Positions 37,414-47,686 of a DNA stretch of 64,000 nt are shown here, piece after piece. The DNA is from Bacillota bacterium (GTDB lineage Bacteria > Bacillota > Clostridia > DSM-8532), in NCBI GenBank assembly GCA_023411795.1, contig JAEYOK010000025.1:8252-72251 (forward strand), given 5' to 3'. Under the pieces are notes generated by a model. The model was not told where the DNA came from, did no database searches, and worked only from the letters and a program-made list of their open reading frames with translations. The position numbers and the translations under genes were made by a program. The first letter of the stretch is position 1. Every line of letters starts with the position of its first letter.

Positions 37414-37620
37414 ATAATCATCCTCTCATTGTTATTATATTATACAATTAATTACCTGCTTATTTAAGGAACTATTGATTGAATTATACAACACGTAAGT
37501 TTATAATGGGAGTTAAGATTTTTCCGGATGAAATGGACATGCACATTATATTGATTATAATCGGTGAAGCTTTTGGAGCAATAGGGGACATAGAGATTTG
37601 TAAGATATAAGCAAATCAAT
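37414..37620. other. Intergenic DNA with no clear gene
   Basis: The AT-rich space between the HD gene and the candidate small RNA. A 34-codon frame at 37506-37610 (+) has no ribosome-binding site; its middle (DMHIILIIIGEAFGAIG) faintly recalls an FtsW/RodA segment, too weak to call a remnant. Confidence 0.5.
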
Positions 37621-37765
37621 AAAAAAAAAGGCCAAACCACCGGGGGGTTGGATTTTAGTCTGGCCCTAAAAATATTTGCATTGCCTATGTTATCTTATTC
37701 CCGTGAAGTGGTAAAGAATTACCCTGAAATAAAAAAGTCAATAACTTGTATAAACCGCTAAAAAA
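37621..37765 (-). ncRNA. Candidate small RNA divergent from proB
   Basis: On the - strand a well-spaced promoter (TTGACG at 37800-37795, 17 bp, TATAAA at 37777-37772) is followed about 140 nt later by a GC-rich hairpin (GGCCA at 37665 pairing with TGGCC ending at 37630, apical loop with six Cs) and nine Ts (37629-37621). No ORF with a ribosome-binding site lies between. An internal GGTAA-TTCT-TTACC hairpin is also seen. Promoter, short body and strong terminator together suggest an independent small RNA. I do not recognise the family; the C6 loop recalls 6C-type RNAs but only one such loop is present. Confidence 0.5.
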
Positions 37766-37855
37766 AGCACTTTTATAGATTAATAAAAATTGGTCGTCAA
37801 AAATCGCAGAAATTAATATTGCCCGTGTCAAATTATAGCGAAATGAGGAAGATAT

Positions 37856-38671
37856 ATGGGAACCCAATACAGATCGGTATTAAAAGAAGCCCAGAGAATT
37901 GTTGTTAAGGTCGGTACATCTACCCTAACCCATGAAAATGGCAAGATGAATTTTAGCAGGATGGATCGTTTAGCCATGGTGCTATCAGAGCTTATGAACG
38001 AAGATCGTGAGATAATATTGGTTTCATCCGGTTCCATAGGCGTTGGCATGGGTAAATTCAGCTTTAAAAAGCGTCCTGTTGGTATGGGAATGAAACAGGC
38101 ATTGGCTGCAATTGGACAATGTGAGCTAATGAATATATACAGCAGATTGTTTGCTACTTATAACCAGACTGTAGCTCAAATGCTTTTAACTAAACCTGAT
38201 ATCAATGATGATATAAAGAAGGTTAATGTTATGAATACCTTTAAAAGTCTTTTTGACTTAGGGGTTATTCCCATTGTCAACGAAAATGACTCGGTTTCTG
38301 TGGATGAGATTAAAAGCTTATTAATGTTTGGAGACAATGACACCTTATCAGCTGTTGTATCTAAATTGGTGGGAGCGGATTTACTTATTATTCTTTCGGA
38401 CATAGATGGCCTTTATGACTCTAATCCTAAAGAAAATAAGGATTGTAAGCTGATATCGGTAGTGGAAAAAGTAGACGAAACTATAAGAAAATATGCGGGC
38501 AGTGCAGGAACAAAAAGGGGTACAGGAGGTATGGTTACTAAGCTGAACGCTGCTGAAATAGCTACCGGAGCAGGAACGAATATGGTCATAGCAAATGGTT
38601 CGGATCCTATGGTTATCATGGATATAATTAAGGGTGAAGATGTTGGAACTCTATTTTTAGGGAAGCGATAA
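37856..38671 (+). CDS. proB: Glutamate 5-kinase
   Basis: 271 residues of the amino-acid kinase fold, lacking the C-terminal PUA domain found in many ProB proteins. First step of proline synthesis: ATP-dependent formation of gamma-glutamyl phosphate. Visible motifs are RIVVKVGTSTLTHENG at the N-terminus, LVSSGSIGVGMG, the substrate-binding PIVNENDSVSVDE, FGDNDTLSAVVSKLVGADLLIILSDIDGLYDS in two runs, and GTGGMVTKLNAAEIA. proA does not follow, so the pathway genes are split. ATG after GAGGAAG. Confidence 0.95.
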   Translation: MGTQYRSVLKEAQRIVVKVGTSTLTHENGKMNFSRMDRLAMVLSELMNEDREIILVSSGSIGVGMGKFSFKKRPVGMGMKQALAAIGQCELMNIYSRLFATYNQTVAQMLLTKPDINDDIKKVNVMNTFKSLFDLGVIPIVNENDSVSVDEIKSLLMFGDNDTLSAVVSKLVGADLLIILSDIDGLYDSNPKENKDCKLISVVEKVDETIRKYAGSAGTKRGTGGMVTKLNAAEIATGAGTNMVIANGSDPMVIMDIIKGEDVGTLFLGKR

Positions 38672-38706
38672 ATCGCCGTAGGCTATAGTCGCTTAATAAC
38701 GCAAAA

Positions 38707-38759
38707 GAGAACATGCAATCATGTTCTCCGCGTTGGATGGCCGTCTCTTTGAGACGGCC
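38707..38759. terminator. Tandem hairpins between convergent proB and hup
   Basis: Two perfect 9-bp hairpins: GAGAACATG/CATGTTCTC (38707-38715 with 38720-38728) and GGCCGTCTC/GAGACGGCC (38739-38747 with 38751-38759). The second ends in CTTTAAG. They lie between two convergent genes and probably terminate both directions. Confidence 0.75.
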
Positions 38760-38801
38760 CTTTAAGTGTTAATAGAGCACATTAGCTCAATTAGACACGC
38801 T

Positions 38802-39077
38802 TTAACCGTTAACTCTGTCTTTTAGTGATTTACCGGCTTTAAATACAGGTGCCTTAGAAGCTGGAATATTGATAGTTTCTTTAGTTTGAGGATTACGGCC
38901 TTTTCTTGCTGCTCTGTTTTTTGTTTCAAATGTTCCAAAGCCAACAAGAACAACCTTTTCTTGCTGAGCTAGGGTTTCCTCAACTACTGATACCAAAGCG
39001 TCAATGGCAGCTTCACTATCTTTTTTTGTAAGACCTGATTGCTGTGCTACAGCACTGATAAGTTCAGCTTTATTCAA
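38802..39077 (-). CDS. hup: HU family DNA-binding protein
   Basis: 91 residues, standard [22 protein letters not shown] helix pair, [23 protein letters not shown]-embracing arm with its proline, and the [15 protein letters not shown]-terminal helix. Wraps and bends DNA in the nucleoid. The start codon is TTG at 39077, 6-8 bases after AAGGAGG. Monocistronic, with its own strong promoter. Confidence 0.97.
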   Translation of the reverse strand: MNKAELISAVAQQSGLTKKDSEAAIDALVSVVEETLAQQEKVVLVGFGTFETKNRAARKGRNPQTKETINIPASKAPVFKAGKSLKDRVNG

Positions 39078-39109
39078 CAGGATTACCTCCTTAACAAAAT
39101 TTCGTCATC

Positions 39110-39138
39110 ATTGTATAACGCAAAACTCATAAAGTCAA
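39110..39138 (-). promoter_or_regulatory. hup promoter
   Basis: Read on the - strand, TTGACT (39138-39133), 17 bp, TACAAT (39115-39110), about 33 bp before the start codon. Confidence 0.75.
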
Positions 39139-39252
39139 GCACCTAAACGGTTTTCCCAAATCAGACATATACCGGGGCATTGTTTCGCAAGAACAATTTC
39201 CCAGATAAAGCACATGTTCCCTGACTGTGTCCACCAGTCTGACACAATAAAT

Positions 39253-39360
39253 TTGATTATACAGCTCAAACGTTATATAATACACATACAAAAGAATATT
39301 TTTTATAAAATATTCTCTGGAAGATTTTCTTCAAAATTTTCTTCAGAAGATTTTCTTCAT
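39253..39360 (+). promoter_or_regulatory. Promoter and palindrome-rich leader before hypothetical gene
   Basis: TTGATT (39253-39258), 17 bp, TATAAT (39276-39281). The transcribed leader contains GAATATTTT-TTAT-AAAATATTC (39294-39315) and then repeated GAAGATTTTCTTC mini-palindromes up to 39358. The repeats look like another member of the small palindromic repeat class seen at 19.9, 28.2 and 51.4 kb. Nothing coding was seen in 39078-39374. Confidence 0.6.
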
Positions 39361-39374
39361 ATGGAGGAGTCCAA

Positions 39375-39992
39375 ATGGCTGAACTCTATTTTTTTGTTTC
39401 CAAAAATAAAATAAATGACATTGTTAATTGTGGTCTTAAATTATCAGAATGGTATGACCGTGAAATAACTCTGCCCGGAACAACAGGAAGCAGAAAAGTT
39501 TTAAAAGCCTACTTAAACCCAAGAGATGACAGAGCCAAATTAAAAGATAACAATTATCAGTGCCTTCGTCTTGAAGTGGATTTGGACTATTGTAAAGTTG
39601 CCGATTCGTCGCTGTATAAGATGGGACAAGCCGAGCATTTTTTAATGCAAAAGTATTACGATAGTATTATTCCGCTTAGAAACTATTGTTTTGGTACTTA
39701 TCGGGAGCCAGAGGTTTTGGTTTTGACATCGGTTTTGCCTGAGTATATCGAGGTTACAGGAGTTGCGCTGGATACCCCTCTTCTATATGAAAGCTCCGAA
39801 GCTATTTATCTGGTAAACCTCCTTGAAAAACATGAGGAATTATACAAAGATTCGGGTAACCACCTTCTTTACGCGTTTTTTACCTATTTGGAGGGTAAAG
39901 GGCAAGTGACACGTTTTGAAGGCAAGGAGAAAAAAGAGGCTATCTTCTTTGATATGAACAGTAAGGAGTATACGGTATTAAGAATTCCCTGA
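39375..39992 (+). CDS. Conserved-looking protein of unknown function
   Basis: 205 residues, soluble, no signal peptide. Distinct features are the start MAELYFFVSKNKINDIVNCG, a YLNPRDDRAKL loop near 46 and a central segment rich in aromatic residues. The early pattern (a short name-like greeting of a helix, then LS-EWYD and LNPRDD) hints at an ADP-ribosyltransferase-like or nucleic-acid-linked fold, but I cannot support a family. The ATG has GGAGGAG upstream. The stop overlaps the ribosome-binding site of birA, so the two are probably co-transcribed with birA, the disordered protein and coaX. Confidence 0.6.
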   Translation: MAELYFFVSKNKINDIVNCGLKLSEWYDREITLPGTTGSRKVLKAYLNPRDDRAKLKDNNYQCLRLEVDLDYCKVADSSLYKMGQAEHFLMQKYYDSIIPLRNYCFGTYREPEVLVLTSVLPEYIEVTGVALDTPLLYESSEAIYLVNLLEKHEELYKDSGNHLLYAFFTYLEGKGQVTRFEGKEKKEAIFFDMNSKEYTVLRIP

Positions 39993-40004
39993 GGAGTGTA
40001 TAAA

Positions 40005-41012
40005 TTGTCCGGAACAGAGGATATTTCTATTAAACTGCTTGATATACTTAAGCGAGCAGAAGATTTTATTTCAGGCGAAGAGCTGAGTGAATTATTAGCG
40101 ATAAGCCGTACTGCCATTTGGAAGCGTATTGATTTAATAAAAAAGGAAGGTTTCGAAATTGAAGCCTCTACGAAAAAAGGGTATCGGCTAATCGAATCAA
40201 AGAACGCTTATGGCAGGATTGCGATACAAAGCGGGATTACCAGTCATATTTTTGGTGAAAACCTGAGATTTTTTCACGAGGTTGATTCAACAAATAATGT
40301 TTTAAAAAAACTGGCCATTGACAGCGCTCCTGAAGGCACTGTCGTTGTATCTGACATTCAATTAGCAGGTAGGGGAAGAAGAGGAAAGGCCTGGATGTCG
40401 GCACCAAATCTGGGGATATGGATGTCTGTTTTATTAAGACCTAACCTTCATCCAAGTCAGGTCCAAACCCTGACCCTTGCAGCTTCAGTGGCCGTAGCAA
40501 AAGCTCTAGAACCCATGGAAATTGAAGGCTTAGGCATAAAGTGGCCAAACGATATACTTATTAATAAGAAAAAAGTTTGTGGCATACTTACCGAGCTTTC
40601 TGCCGAAACTGAAAAAGTCGAGTGGGTTGTTATTGGGATCGGCCTTAACGTGAATCATAAAAAAGAGGATTTTGACAGTGAGATAGCAGACATTGCGACA
40701 TCCCTCAGATTGAACGAAAAAAATAATGCTCCCTTGCGGCGAAATGAGATTGCCGCGAATATAATAAACGAGTTGGGAGCCGTCTATAGTGAATTTATAA
40801 AAAAAGGTCGGGCATGGGTTGTTGAGGAGTGGAAAAAGTATAACATCACCATCGGAAAAAGAGTGAACCTAATCAGTCAAGCAGGCAGTTGTGAGGTTGA
40901 AGTACTGGATATCACTCCGGAAGGAAAACTAATAGTCAGGTATGACGACGGAACAACGGACGAAGTATTTTCGGGAGAAATTTCACTTAGGGAAGCAAAT
41001 TTGACAAATTAG
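40005..41012 (+). CDS. birA: BirA, biotin-protein ligase and biotin repressor
   Basis: 335 residues. N-terminal winged HTH (ISGEELSELLAISRTAIWKRI), central BPL catalytic domain with the adenylate-binding loop GRGRRGKAW, the KWPNDI motif and the GIGLNVNH segment, and a C-terminal SH3-like cap. Attaches biotin to carboxylase subunits and can repress biotin genes. Start chosen as TTG 40005, eight bases after GAGGAG; the in-frame GTG at 39996 is embedded in that site. No biotin synthesis genes are adjacent. Confidence 0.93.
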   Translation: MSGTEDISIKLLDILKRAEDFISGEELSELLAISRTAIWKRIDLIKKEGFEIEASTKKGYRLIESKNAYGRIAIQSGITSHIFGENLRFFHEVDSTNNVLKKLAIDSAPEGTVVVSDIQLAGRGRRGKAWMSAPNLGIWMSVLLRPNLHPSQVQTLTLAASVAVAKALEPMEIEGLGIKWPNDILINKKKVCGILTELSAETEKVEWVVIGIGLNVNHKKEDFDSEIADIATSLRLNEKNNAPLRRNEIAANIINELGAVYSEFIKKGRAWVVEEWKKYNITIGKRVNLISQAGSCEVEVLDITPEGKLIVRYDDGTTDEVFSGEISLREANLTN

Positions 41013-41073
41013 CCGGAAGGATTTTATATTTAGGATAGAAATAAAATAACAAGAGGATGAACCGGAGGTTTTT

Positions 41074-41616
41074 ATGGATCAAAATCCCAATACCAATACC
41101 CAAAGTAATAATAATCAAAAAGTTAATTTTCAGAACAATCGTGGAAGAGCTGACAACAGGTATTCAGGAAGAGATAGGCGTGACGCTCATGAAAAGAATC
41201 ATAGTTCAGAGATGAATCGCGGAGTAAAAGCAAAATCCGGTGATAGAGTTCCTGGACAAGATCGTATAAAGAGTCAGGATGATGCAAGATATACTCAAAA
41301 AAACAGAGAACAAAAGGGTGTTGAACGTGTCAGTATTGATAGTAAACAGCAACCAAGAGTTAAGAGTGCTGTTGCCCCGAACCCGACCCAGAATGTTCAG
41401 CCCACCAAGCAGGGACTGAATGTACCTGCTGGCAGCGGGAACAACAGATATGGCAGAAATCAGGCAAGGAATTCTTCTCATAATGAGATTGTGGGGAAAC
41501 ATGCCCCCATCAAAAGAGTTGAGACTGTAGAAGATATTCAGGCTGACATAGAAAGAATTGATAAGGATATACAATTCGAAATTAAGCAGATCAAAGCAGT
41601 CAAGCTGGGCCTGTAA
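41074..41616 (+). CDS. Basic, disordered Asn/Gln/Arg-rich protein
   Basis: 180 residues. The first ~145 are of low complexity: N/Q-rich start (NTNTQSNNNQ), then many Arg, Lys, Asp and Ser with RGRADNRYSGRDRRD, resembling RGG-like RNA-binding tails. The last ~35 (VETVEDIQADIERIDKDIQF and onward) form a predicted amphipathic helix or short coiled coil. No known domain. GGAGG precedes the ATG, and coaX starts 12 bp after the stop, so it is part of a birA-coaX operon. Possibly an RNA- or ribosome-associated protein; inference only. Confidence 0.7.
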   Translation: MDQNPNTNTQSNNNQKVNFQNNRGRADNRYSGRDRRDAHEKNHSSEMNRGVKAKSGDRVPGQDRIKSQDDARYTQKNREQKGVERVSIDSKQQPRVKSAVAPNPTQNVQPTKQGLNVPAGSGNNRYGRNQARNSSHNEIVGKHAPIKRVETVEDIQADIERIDKDIQFEIKQIKAVKLGL

Positions 41617-41628
41617 TGAGGAGATTTT

Positions 41629-42402
41629 ATGCTTTTAGTCATTGATGTGGGTAATACCAATAGCGCAATTGGTGTTTACAAAGAAGATGTTCTGATTGGG
41701 AATTGGCGTATTTCCACCAATAGGGAGCGCACATCCGATGAAACGGGCATGTTCCTGATGTCGGTTTTAAGTCATGCCGGCATAGGTTCCAAAGAGATAA
41801 AAGACGTTATAATGTGCTCTGTTGTGCCCCCGGCAATGCATTCCATAATCAATGCCATTAAAAAATATTTCAATATTAATCCCATTTTAGTTGGACCGGG
41901 AATAAAGACAGGAATCAATATTAAATATGAAAATCCCAGAGATGTAGGGACTGATAAGATAGTCAATGCGGTTGGTGCACTAAAATTATACGGCGGACCT
42001 GTTATTATAGTGGATTTTGGTACTGCAACGACCTTTTGCGCAATAAACCCAAAGGGCGATTACCTGGGAGGTGTTATTTGTCCCGGTATAAAAATCTCTG
42101 CTGAAGCACTTTTTGATAAAGCTTCCATGCTTCCCCGTATAGAAATTACCAAACCTAAGCATATTATTGGAAGAACAACTGTAAACAGCATGCAATCCGG
42201 CATTATTTTTGGCTTTGTCGGTCAGGTTGATTATATAGTCAGGCTTATGAAGAGGGAGATGGCATTGGAAGGTATAAAGGTCATTGCCACAGGAGGAATG
42301 GCTAATCTTATTGCTACTGAGTCAGAAACTATCGATGAAGTGAATACTCTTTTGACACTGGAAGGTTTGAAAGCTGTTTATCAAATGAATTCAACTGTTT
42401 AA
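41629..42402 (+). CDS. coaX: Type III pantothenate kinase
   Basis: 257 residues of the ASKHA fold. First step of coenzyme A synthesis; insensitive to CoA feedback and needing a monovalent cation. N-terminal LLVIDVGNTNSAIGVY phosphate loop, NPRDVGTDKIVNAVGA with its catalytic aspartate, VDFGTATTF and the ATGGMANLI segment are all present. ATG after GAGGAG. Last gene of the birA operon and followed by about 150 bp before the groESL promoter. Confidence 0.96.
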   Translation: MLLVIDVGNTNSAIGVYKEDVLIGNWRISTNRERTSDETGMFLMSVLSHAGIGSKEIKDVIMCSVVPPAMHSIINAIKKYFNINPILVGPGIKTGINIKYENPRDVGTDKIVNAVGALKLYGGPVIIVDFGTATTFCAINPKGDYLGGVICPGIKISAEALFDKASMLPRIEITKPKHIIGRTTVNSMQSGIIFGFVGQVDYIVRLMKREMALEGIKVIATGGMANLIATESETIDEVNTLLTLEGLKAVYQMNSTV

Positions 42403-42510
42403 TTTGAATAGAAGATGAGATTTAACGAGGAATAACGAGCAATTGGGAGATATTTCATTGATATCGATTAATATTGACTAATATTGGGCAAAATCATCAG
42501 ACATCATGAT

Positions 42511-42570
42511 TTGATTATGAAAAGAAAATTGTTTAATATAGTATTAGCACTCAACTTAGATGAGTGCTAA
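42511..42570 (+). promoter_or_regulatory. groESL promoter with perfect CIRCE element
   Basis: TTGATT (42511-42516), 17 bp, TAATAT (42534-42539), then CIRCE: TTAGCACTC (42544-42552), 9-nt spacer, GAGTGCTAA (42562-42570), matching the consensus exactly. HrcA would bind here and block initiation. The hrcA gene is not in the window. Confidence 0.95.
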
Positions 42571-42624
42571 CAAGATATATCCCTCACTAATGTGAGTGCG
42601 AGCCCACATTAATGTTAATGCTGA

Positions 42625-42942
<318 letters not shown>

Positions 42943-42945
42943 TAG

Positions 42946-44592
<1,647 letters not shown>

Positions 44593-44625
44593 TAGGATTA
44601 CTTTAAAATATAACTTTAATTATTG

Positions 44626-44655
44626 CAATGCGCCGAGTAACTCGGCGCATTGTTT
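44626..44655 (+). terminator. Terminator of groESL
   Basis: A 12-bp stem (CAATGCGCCGAG at 44626-44637 with 44641-44652), 3-nt loop, then TTTGATTT. Confidence 0.88.
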
Positions 44656-44670
44656 GATTTATGAGTAATA

Positions 44671-44850
44671 GTGAGTAATAGGGACGGTGACTTTTACTCA
44701 TTATTTTATTTGTGCGAGTTTATTTGCCTACGAGCTACTTGTCATTCTGACGAAACAAAATGCAAAGCATTTTGTTTCGTCAGAATGACATATAATAGTC
44801 GACTAAAATGAGTGAAAGTCACCGTCCCCATTACTCAGTCCCCATTACTC
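44671..44850. mobile_element. Composite element: GGGACGG repeats enclosing a 23-bp hairpin
   Basis: The outer arms (44671-44702 and 44807-44838) form a near-perfect 32-bp inverted repeat. Each holds GAGTAA...GGGACGG...TTACTC-like units, and a further CCCCATTACTCAC repeat follows to 44850. Between them is an unrelated perfect hairpin (44741-44763 with 44767-44789, loop AAA) starting GTCATTCTGACG, a word common in clostridial intergenic repeats. It looks like one repeat type lodged inside another. Non-coding. Confidence 0.75.
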
Positions 44851-44877
44851 ACATTGCACAAGAAAAAAAGAAAAAGA

Positions 44878-44895
44878 TTGATAAAATTTTATCAA
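44878..44895. promoter_or_regulatory. Rex-type operator upstream of adhE, distal
   Basis: TTGATAAAATTTTATCAA is a perfect 18-bp palindrome that fits the clostridial Rex operator TTGTTAA-N4-TTAACAA except for one symmetric pair. Rex senses NADH/NAD+ and adhE is its standard target. About 165 bp before the start codon. Confidence 0.6.
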
Positions 44896-44993
44896 CATGC
44901 TATATACTTTTCTTTTAGCGTTAGTTAAAATAATAACAAATATAAGATTAATAAAACATTTAAGAATATAAATGCTTTATTTTTTGTCTGAAA

Positions 44994-45011
44994 TTGTTAA
45001 ATAATTAACTA
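44994..45011. promoter_or_regulatory. Rex-type operator upstream of adhE, proximal
   Basis: TTGTTAAATAATTAACTA matches TTGTTAA-N4-TTAACAA at 13 of 14 fixed positions, about 50 bp before the adhE ATG. A second site strengthens the Rex assignment. Confidence 0.6.
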
Positions 45012-45058
45012 TAACTATGACAGCAGTATTGTGTGCCGAGAAAAGGAGAGATGAGTAT

Positions 45059-47686
45059 ATGAGCAAAAACAATAATTTTAACAGAGAGATCATCGACGGA
45101 GTGGATAAACTCCAAAATGCTTTACAAAGATTAAAAGCTGCCCAGAAGCAGTTTTCCACCTTTACTCAGGAGAAGGTAGACGAAATCTTTCTAGCTGCCG
45201 CATCAGCCGCAAGTAAACAAAGAATTTCACTGGCTAAGATGGCAGTGGAAGAAACCGGAATGGGCATTGTAGAAGACAAGGTAATCAAAAATCACTATGC
45301 ATCTGAGTACATATATAATACCTACAAGAACACAAAAACTTGTGGCGTGATAGAGGAAGACAAGACATATGGTATTAGAAAAATAGCTGAACCGGTTGGA
45401 GTTATTGCAGCGGTTATTCCTACCACAAACCCCACATCTACCGCTATCTTCAAAACTCTTCTCGCTCTTAAAACCAGAAACGGTATTATCTTAAGTCCTC
45501 ATCCGAGAGCTAAAGCATGTACAATAGCGGCAGCCAAAATCGTATTGGAAGCAGCCGTTAAAGCCGGCGCACCTGAGGGAATCATAGATTGGATTGATGT
45601 ACCTTCTTTGGAGATGTCAAATATGGTCATGAAAGAGGCTGACTTGATTCTTGCCACCGGTGGACCCGGAATGGTAACTGCGGCTTATTCAAGCGGAAAA
45701 CCTGCTATTGGTGTAGGCCCGGGTAATACCCCCGCAATCATTGATGATACTGCTGATATTTTACTTGCTGTAAGTTCTATTATTCATTCCAAAACTTTTG
45801 ACAATGGCATGATTTGCGCATCCGAGCAATCCGTTATAGTGCTGGACAAAGTGTATAAGGCAGTTAAGGAAGAGTTCAAAGCAAGAGGCTGCTATTTCCT
45901 CAACAAAGATGAAATTGAAAAAGTACGTAAAACCATTATCATAAACGGTGCGCTAAACGCTAAGATTGTCGGTCAATCAGCGTTTAAAATTGCAAATCTC
46001 GCAGGAGTTACAGTTCCGGAGGATACGAAAATATTAATCGGTGAAGTCGAAAGCGTAGATCTTTCGGAAGAATTTGCTCATGAGAAATTATCTCCTGTCC
46101 TTGCTATGTATAAGGCAAAGAATTTTTCTGAAGCAATGGACAAAGCAGAGAGCTTGATTGCAGATGGTGGTTATGGACATACATCTTCGGTATACCTTAA
46201 TCCTGTAACCGAACAGGCTAAGCTTGACGAGTTTGCATCAAGGATGAAAACCTGCCGTATTCTTCTAAACACACCTTCATCCCATGGTGGAATAGGTGAT
46301 TTATATAATTTCAAACTGGCTCCATCACTAACCCTTGGTTGTGGTTCATGGGGAGGCAACAGCGTATCTGAAAATGTCGGAGTCAAACACCTGATAAATA
46401 TTAAAACGGTGGCTGAGAGGAGAAAAAATATGCTGTGGTTCAGAGCACCTCAAAAGGTATATATCAAGAAAGGCTGCCTGCCTGTTGCCCTTGATGAATT
46501 AAAGAATGTTTTGGGCAAGAAAAAGGTATTTGTAGTAACCGACAAATTCCTTTATAGCAACGGTTATACAAAGGCTGTCACCGATAAGCTGGATGAGATG
46601 GGAATCAAGCACACAACCTTCTATGATGTAGAGCCCGATCCTTCTCTAGCTTGCGCAAAAGAGGGTGCTAAGCTGATGAGCTCGTTTGAGCCTGATTGCA
46701 TTATAGCTGTTGGCGGTGGTTCGGCAATGGACGCTGCAAAAATCATGTGGGTAATGTATGAGCATCCGGAAGCCGACTTTATGGATATGGCTATGCGATT
46801 TATAGATATAAGAAAGCGTATATACACATTCCCGAAGATGGGTGAAAAAGCATACTTTATAGCGGTTCCAACATCAGCAGGTACAGGTAGTGAGGTCACA
46901 CCATTTGCCGTTATAACCGATGAAAAAACCGGGGTAAAATATCCTCTCGCAGATTATGAATTAATGCCCAACATGGCCATTGTTGATGCTGATATGATGA
47001 TGAATGCGCCCAAAGGCTTGACTGCGTCATCGGGTATAGATGCTGTGACCCACGCTATTGAAGCATATGCATCCATGCTTGCTACTGATTACACAGATAG
47101 CCTGGCTCTAGGTGCGTTAAAAACAATATTTGACTATTTACCTCGTGCTTACGAAAATGGTGCTAATGATCCAATTGCCCGTGAGAAAATGGCAAATGCG
47201 GCTACTATGGCAGGTATGGCCTTCGCTAACGCATTTTTAGGCGTATGTCATTCAATGGCTCACAAATTAGGAGCTTTCCACCACTTGCCTCATGGTGTTG
47301 CAAATGCTTTGTTAATCAATGAAGTCATTCGGTTCAATGCTGTAGAAACACCTGTAAAAATGGGTACATTCTCACAGTATGACCATCCTCACACCCTTTC
47401 CAGGTATGCGCAAGTAGCTGATCATCTGGGAGTAGGCGGAAAAAATAATGAAGAGAAGCTAGAAAATGTGATAAAATTAATTGAGGATCTTAAAGCTAAG
47501 ATTGGCATTAAAAAGTCAATTAAGGATTATGGAGTAGATGAAAAGGACTTCCTTGCCCGCCTTGATGAGATGGTTGAGCAGGCCTTTGATGATCAATGCA
47601 CAGGCGCAAATCCGAGGTATCCGTTAATGAGAGAGATGAAACAGATGTACTTAAACGCTTATTACGGCAATAACAAAGTGGTATAA
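45059..47686 (+). CDS. adhE: AdhE, bifunctional acetaldehyde/alcohol dehydrogenase
   Basis: 875 residues. The N-terminal CoA-acylating aldehyde dehydrogenase half has Cys253 in DNGMICASEQ; the C-terminal iron-dependent alcohol dehydrogenase half has GGGSAMDAAK and the metal histidines in CHSMAHKLGAFHHLPHGVAN near 730. Converts acetyl-CoA to ethanol using two NADH and forms spirosomes. Start chosen at ATG 45059, ten bases after AGGAG; an in-frame ATG at 45017 has no site. The last 26 codons are the first unit of a tandem array that continues beyond the stop. Confidence 0.97.
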   Translation: MSKNNNFNREIIDGVDKLQNALQRLKAAQKQFSTFTQEKVDEIFLAAASAASKQRISLAKMAVEETGMGIVEDKVIKNHYASEYIYNTYKNTKTCGVIEEDKTYGIRKIAEPVGVIAAVIPTTNPTSTAIFKTLLALKTRNGIILSPHPRAKACTIAAAKIVLEAAVKAGAPEGIIDWIDVPSLEMSNMVMKEADLILATGGPGMVTAAYSSGKPAIGVGPGNTPAIIDDTADILLAVSSIIHSKTFDNGMICASEQSVIVLDKVYKAVKEEFKARGCYFLNKDEIEKVRKTIIINGALNAKIVGQSAFKIANLAGVTVPEDTKILIGEVESVDLSEEFAHEKLSPVLAMYKAKNFSEAMDKAESLIADGGYGHTSSVYLNPVTEQAKLDEFASRMKTCRILLNTPSSHGGIGDLYNFKLAPSLTLGCGSWGGNSVSENVGVKHLINIKTVAERRKNMLWFRAPQKVYIKKGCLPVALDELKNVLGKKKVFVVTDKFLYSNGYTKAVTDKLDEMGIKHTTFYDVEPDPSLACAKEGAKLMSSFEPDCIIAVGGGSAMDAAKIMWVMYEHPEADFMDMAMRFIDIRKRIYTFPKMGEKAYFIAVPTSAGTGSEVTPFAVITDEKTGVKYPLADYELMPNMAIVDADMMMNAPKGLTASSGIDAVTHAIEAYASMLATDYTDSLALGALKTIFDYLPRAYENGANDPIAREKMANAATMAGMAFANAFLGVCHSMAHKLGAFHHLPHGVANALLINEVIRFNAVETPVKMGTFSQYDHPHTLSRYAQVADHLGVGGKNNEEKLENVIKLIEDLKAKIGIKKSIKDYGVDEKDFLARLDEMVEQAFDDQCTGANPRYPLMREMKQMYLNAYYGNNKVV

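Noticed and set aside
37506..37610. 34-codon frame with a faint FtsW/RodA-like stretch
   Set aside because: No ribosome-binding site, very short, and the similarity is within chance for a hydrophobic segment.
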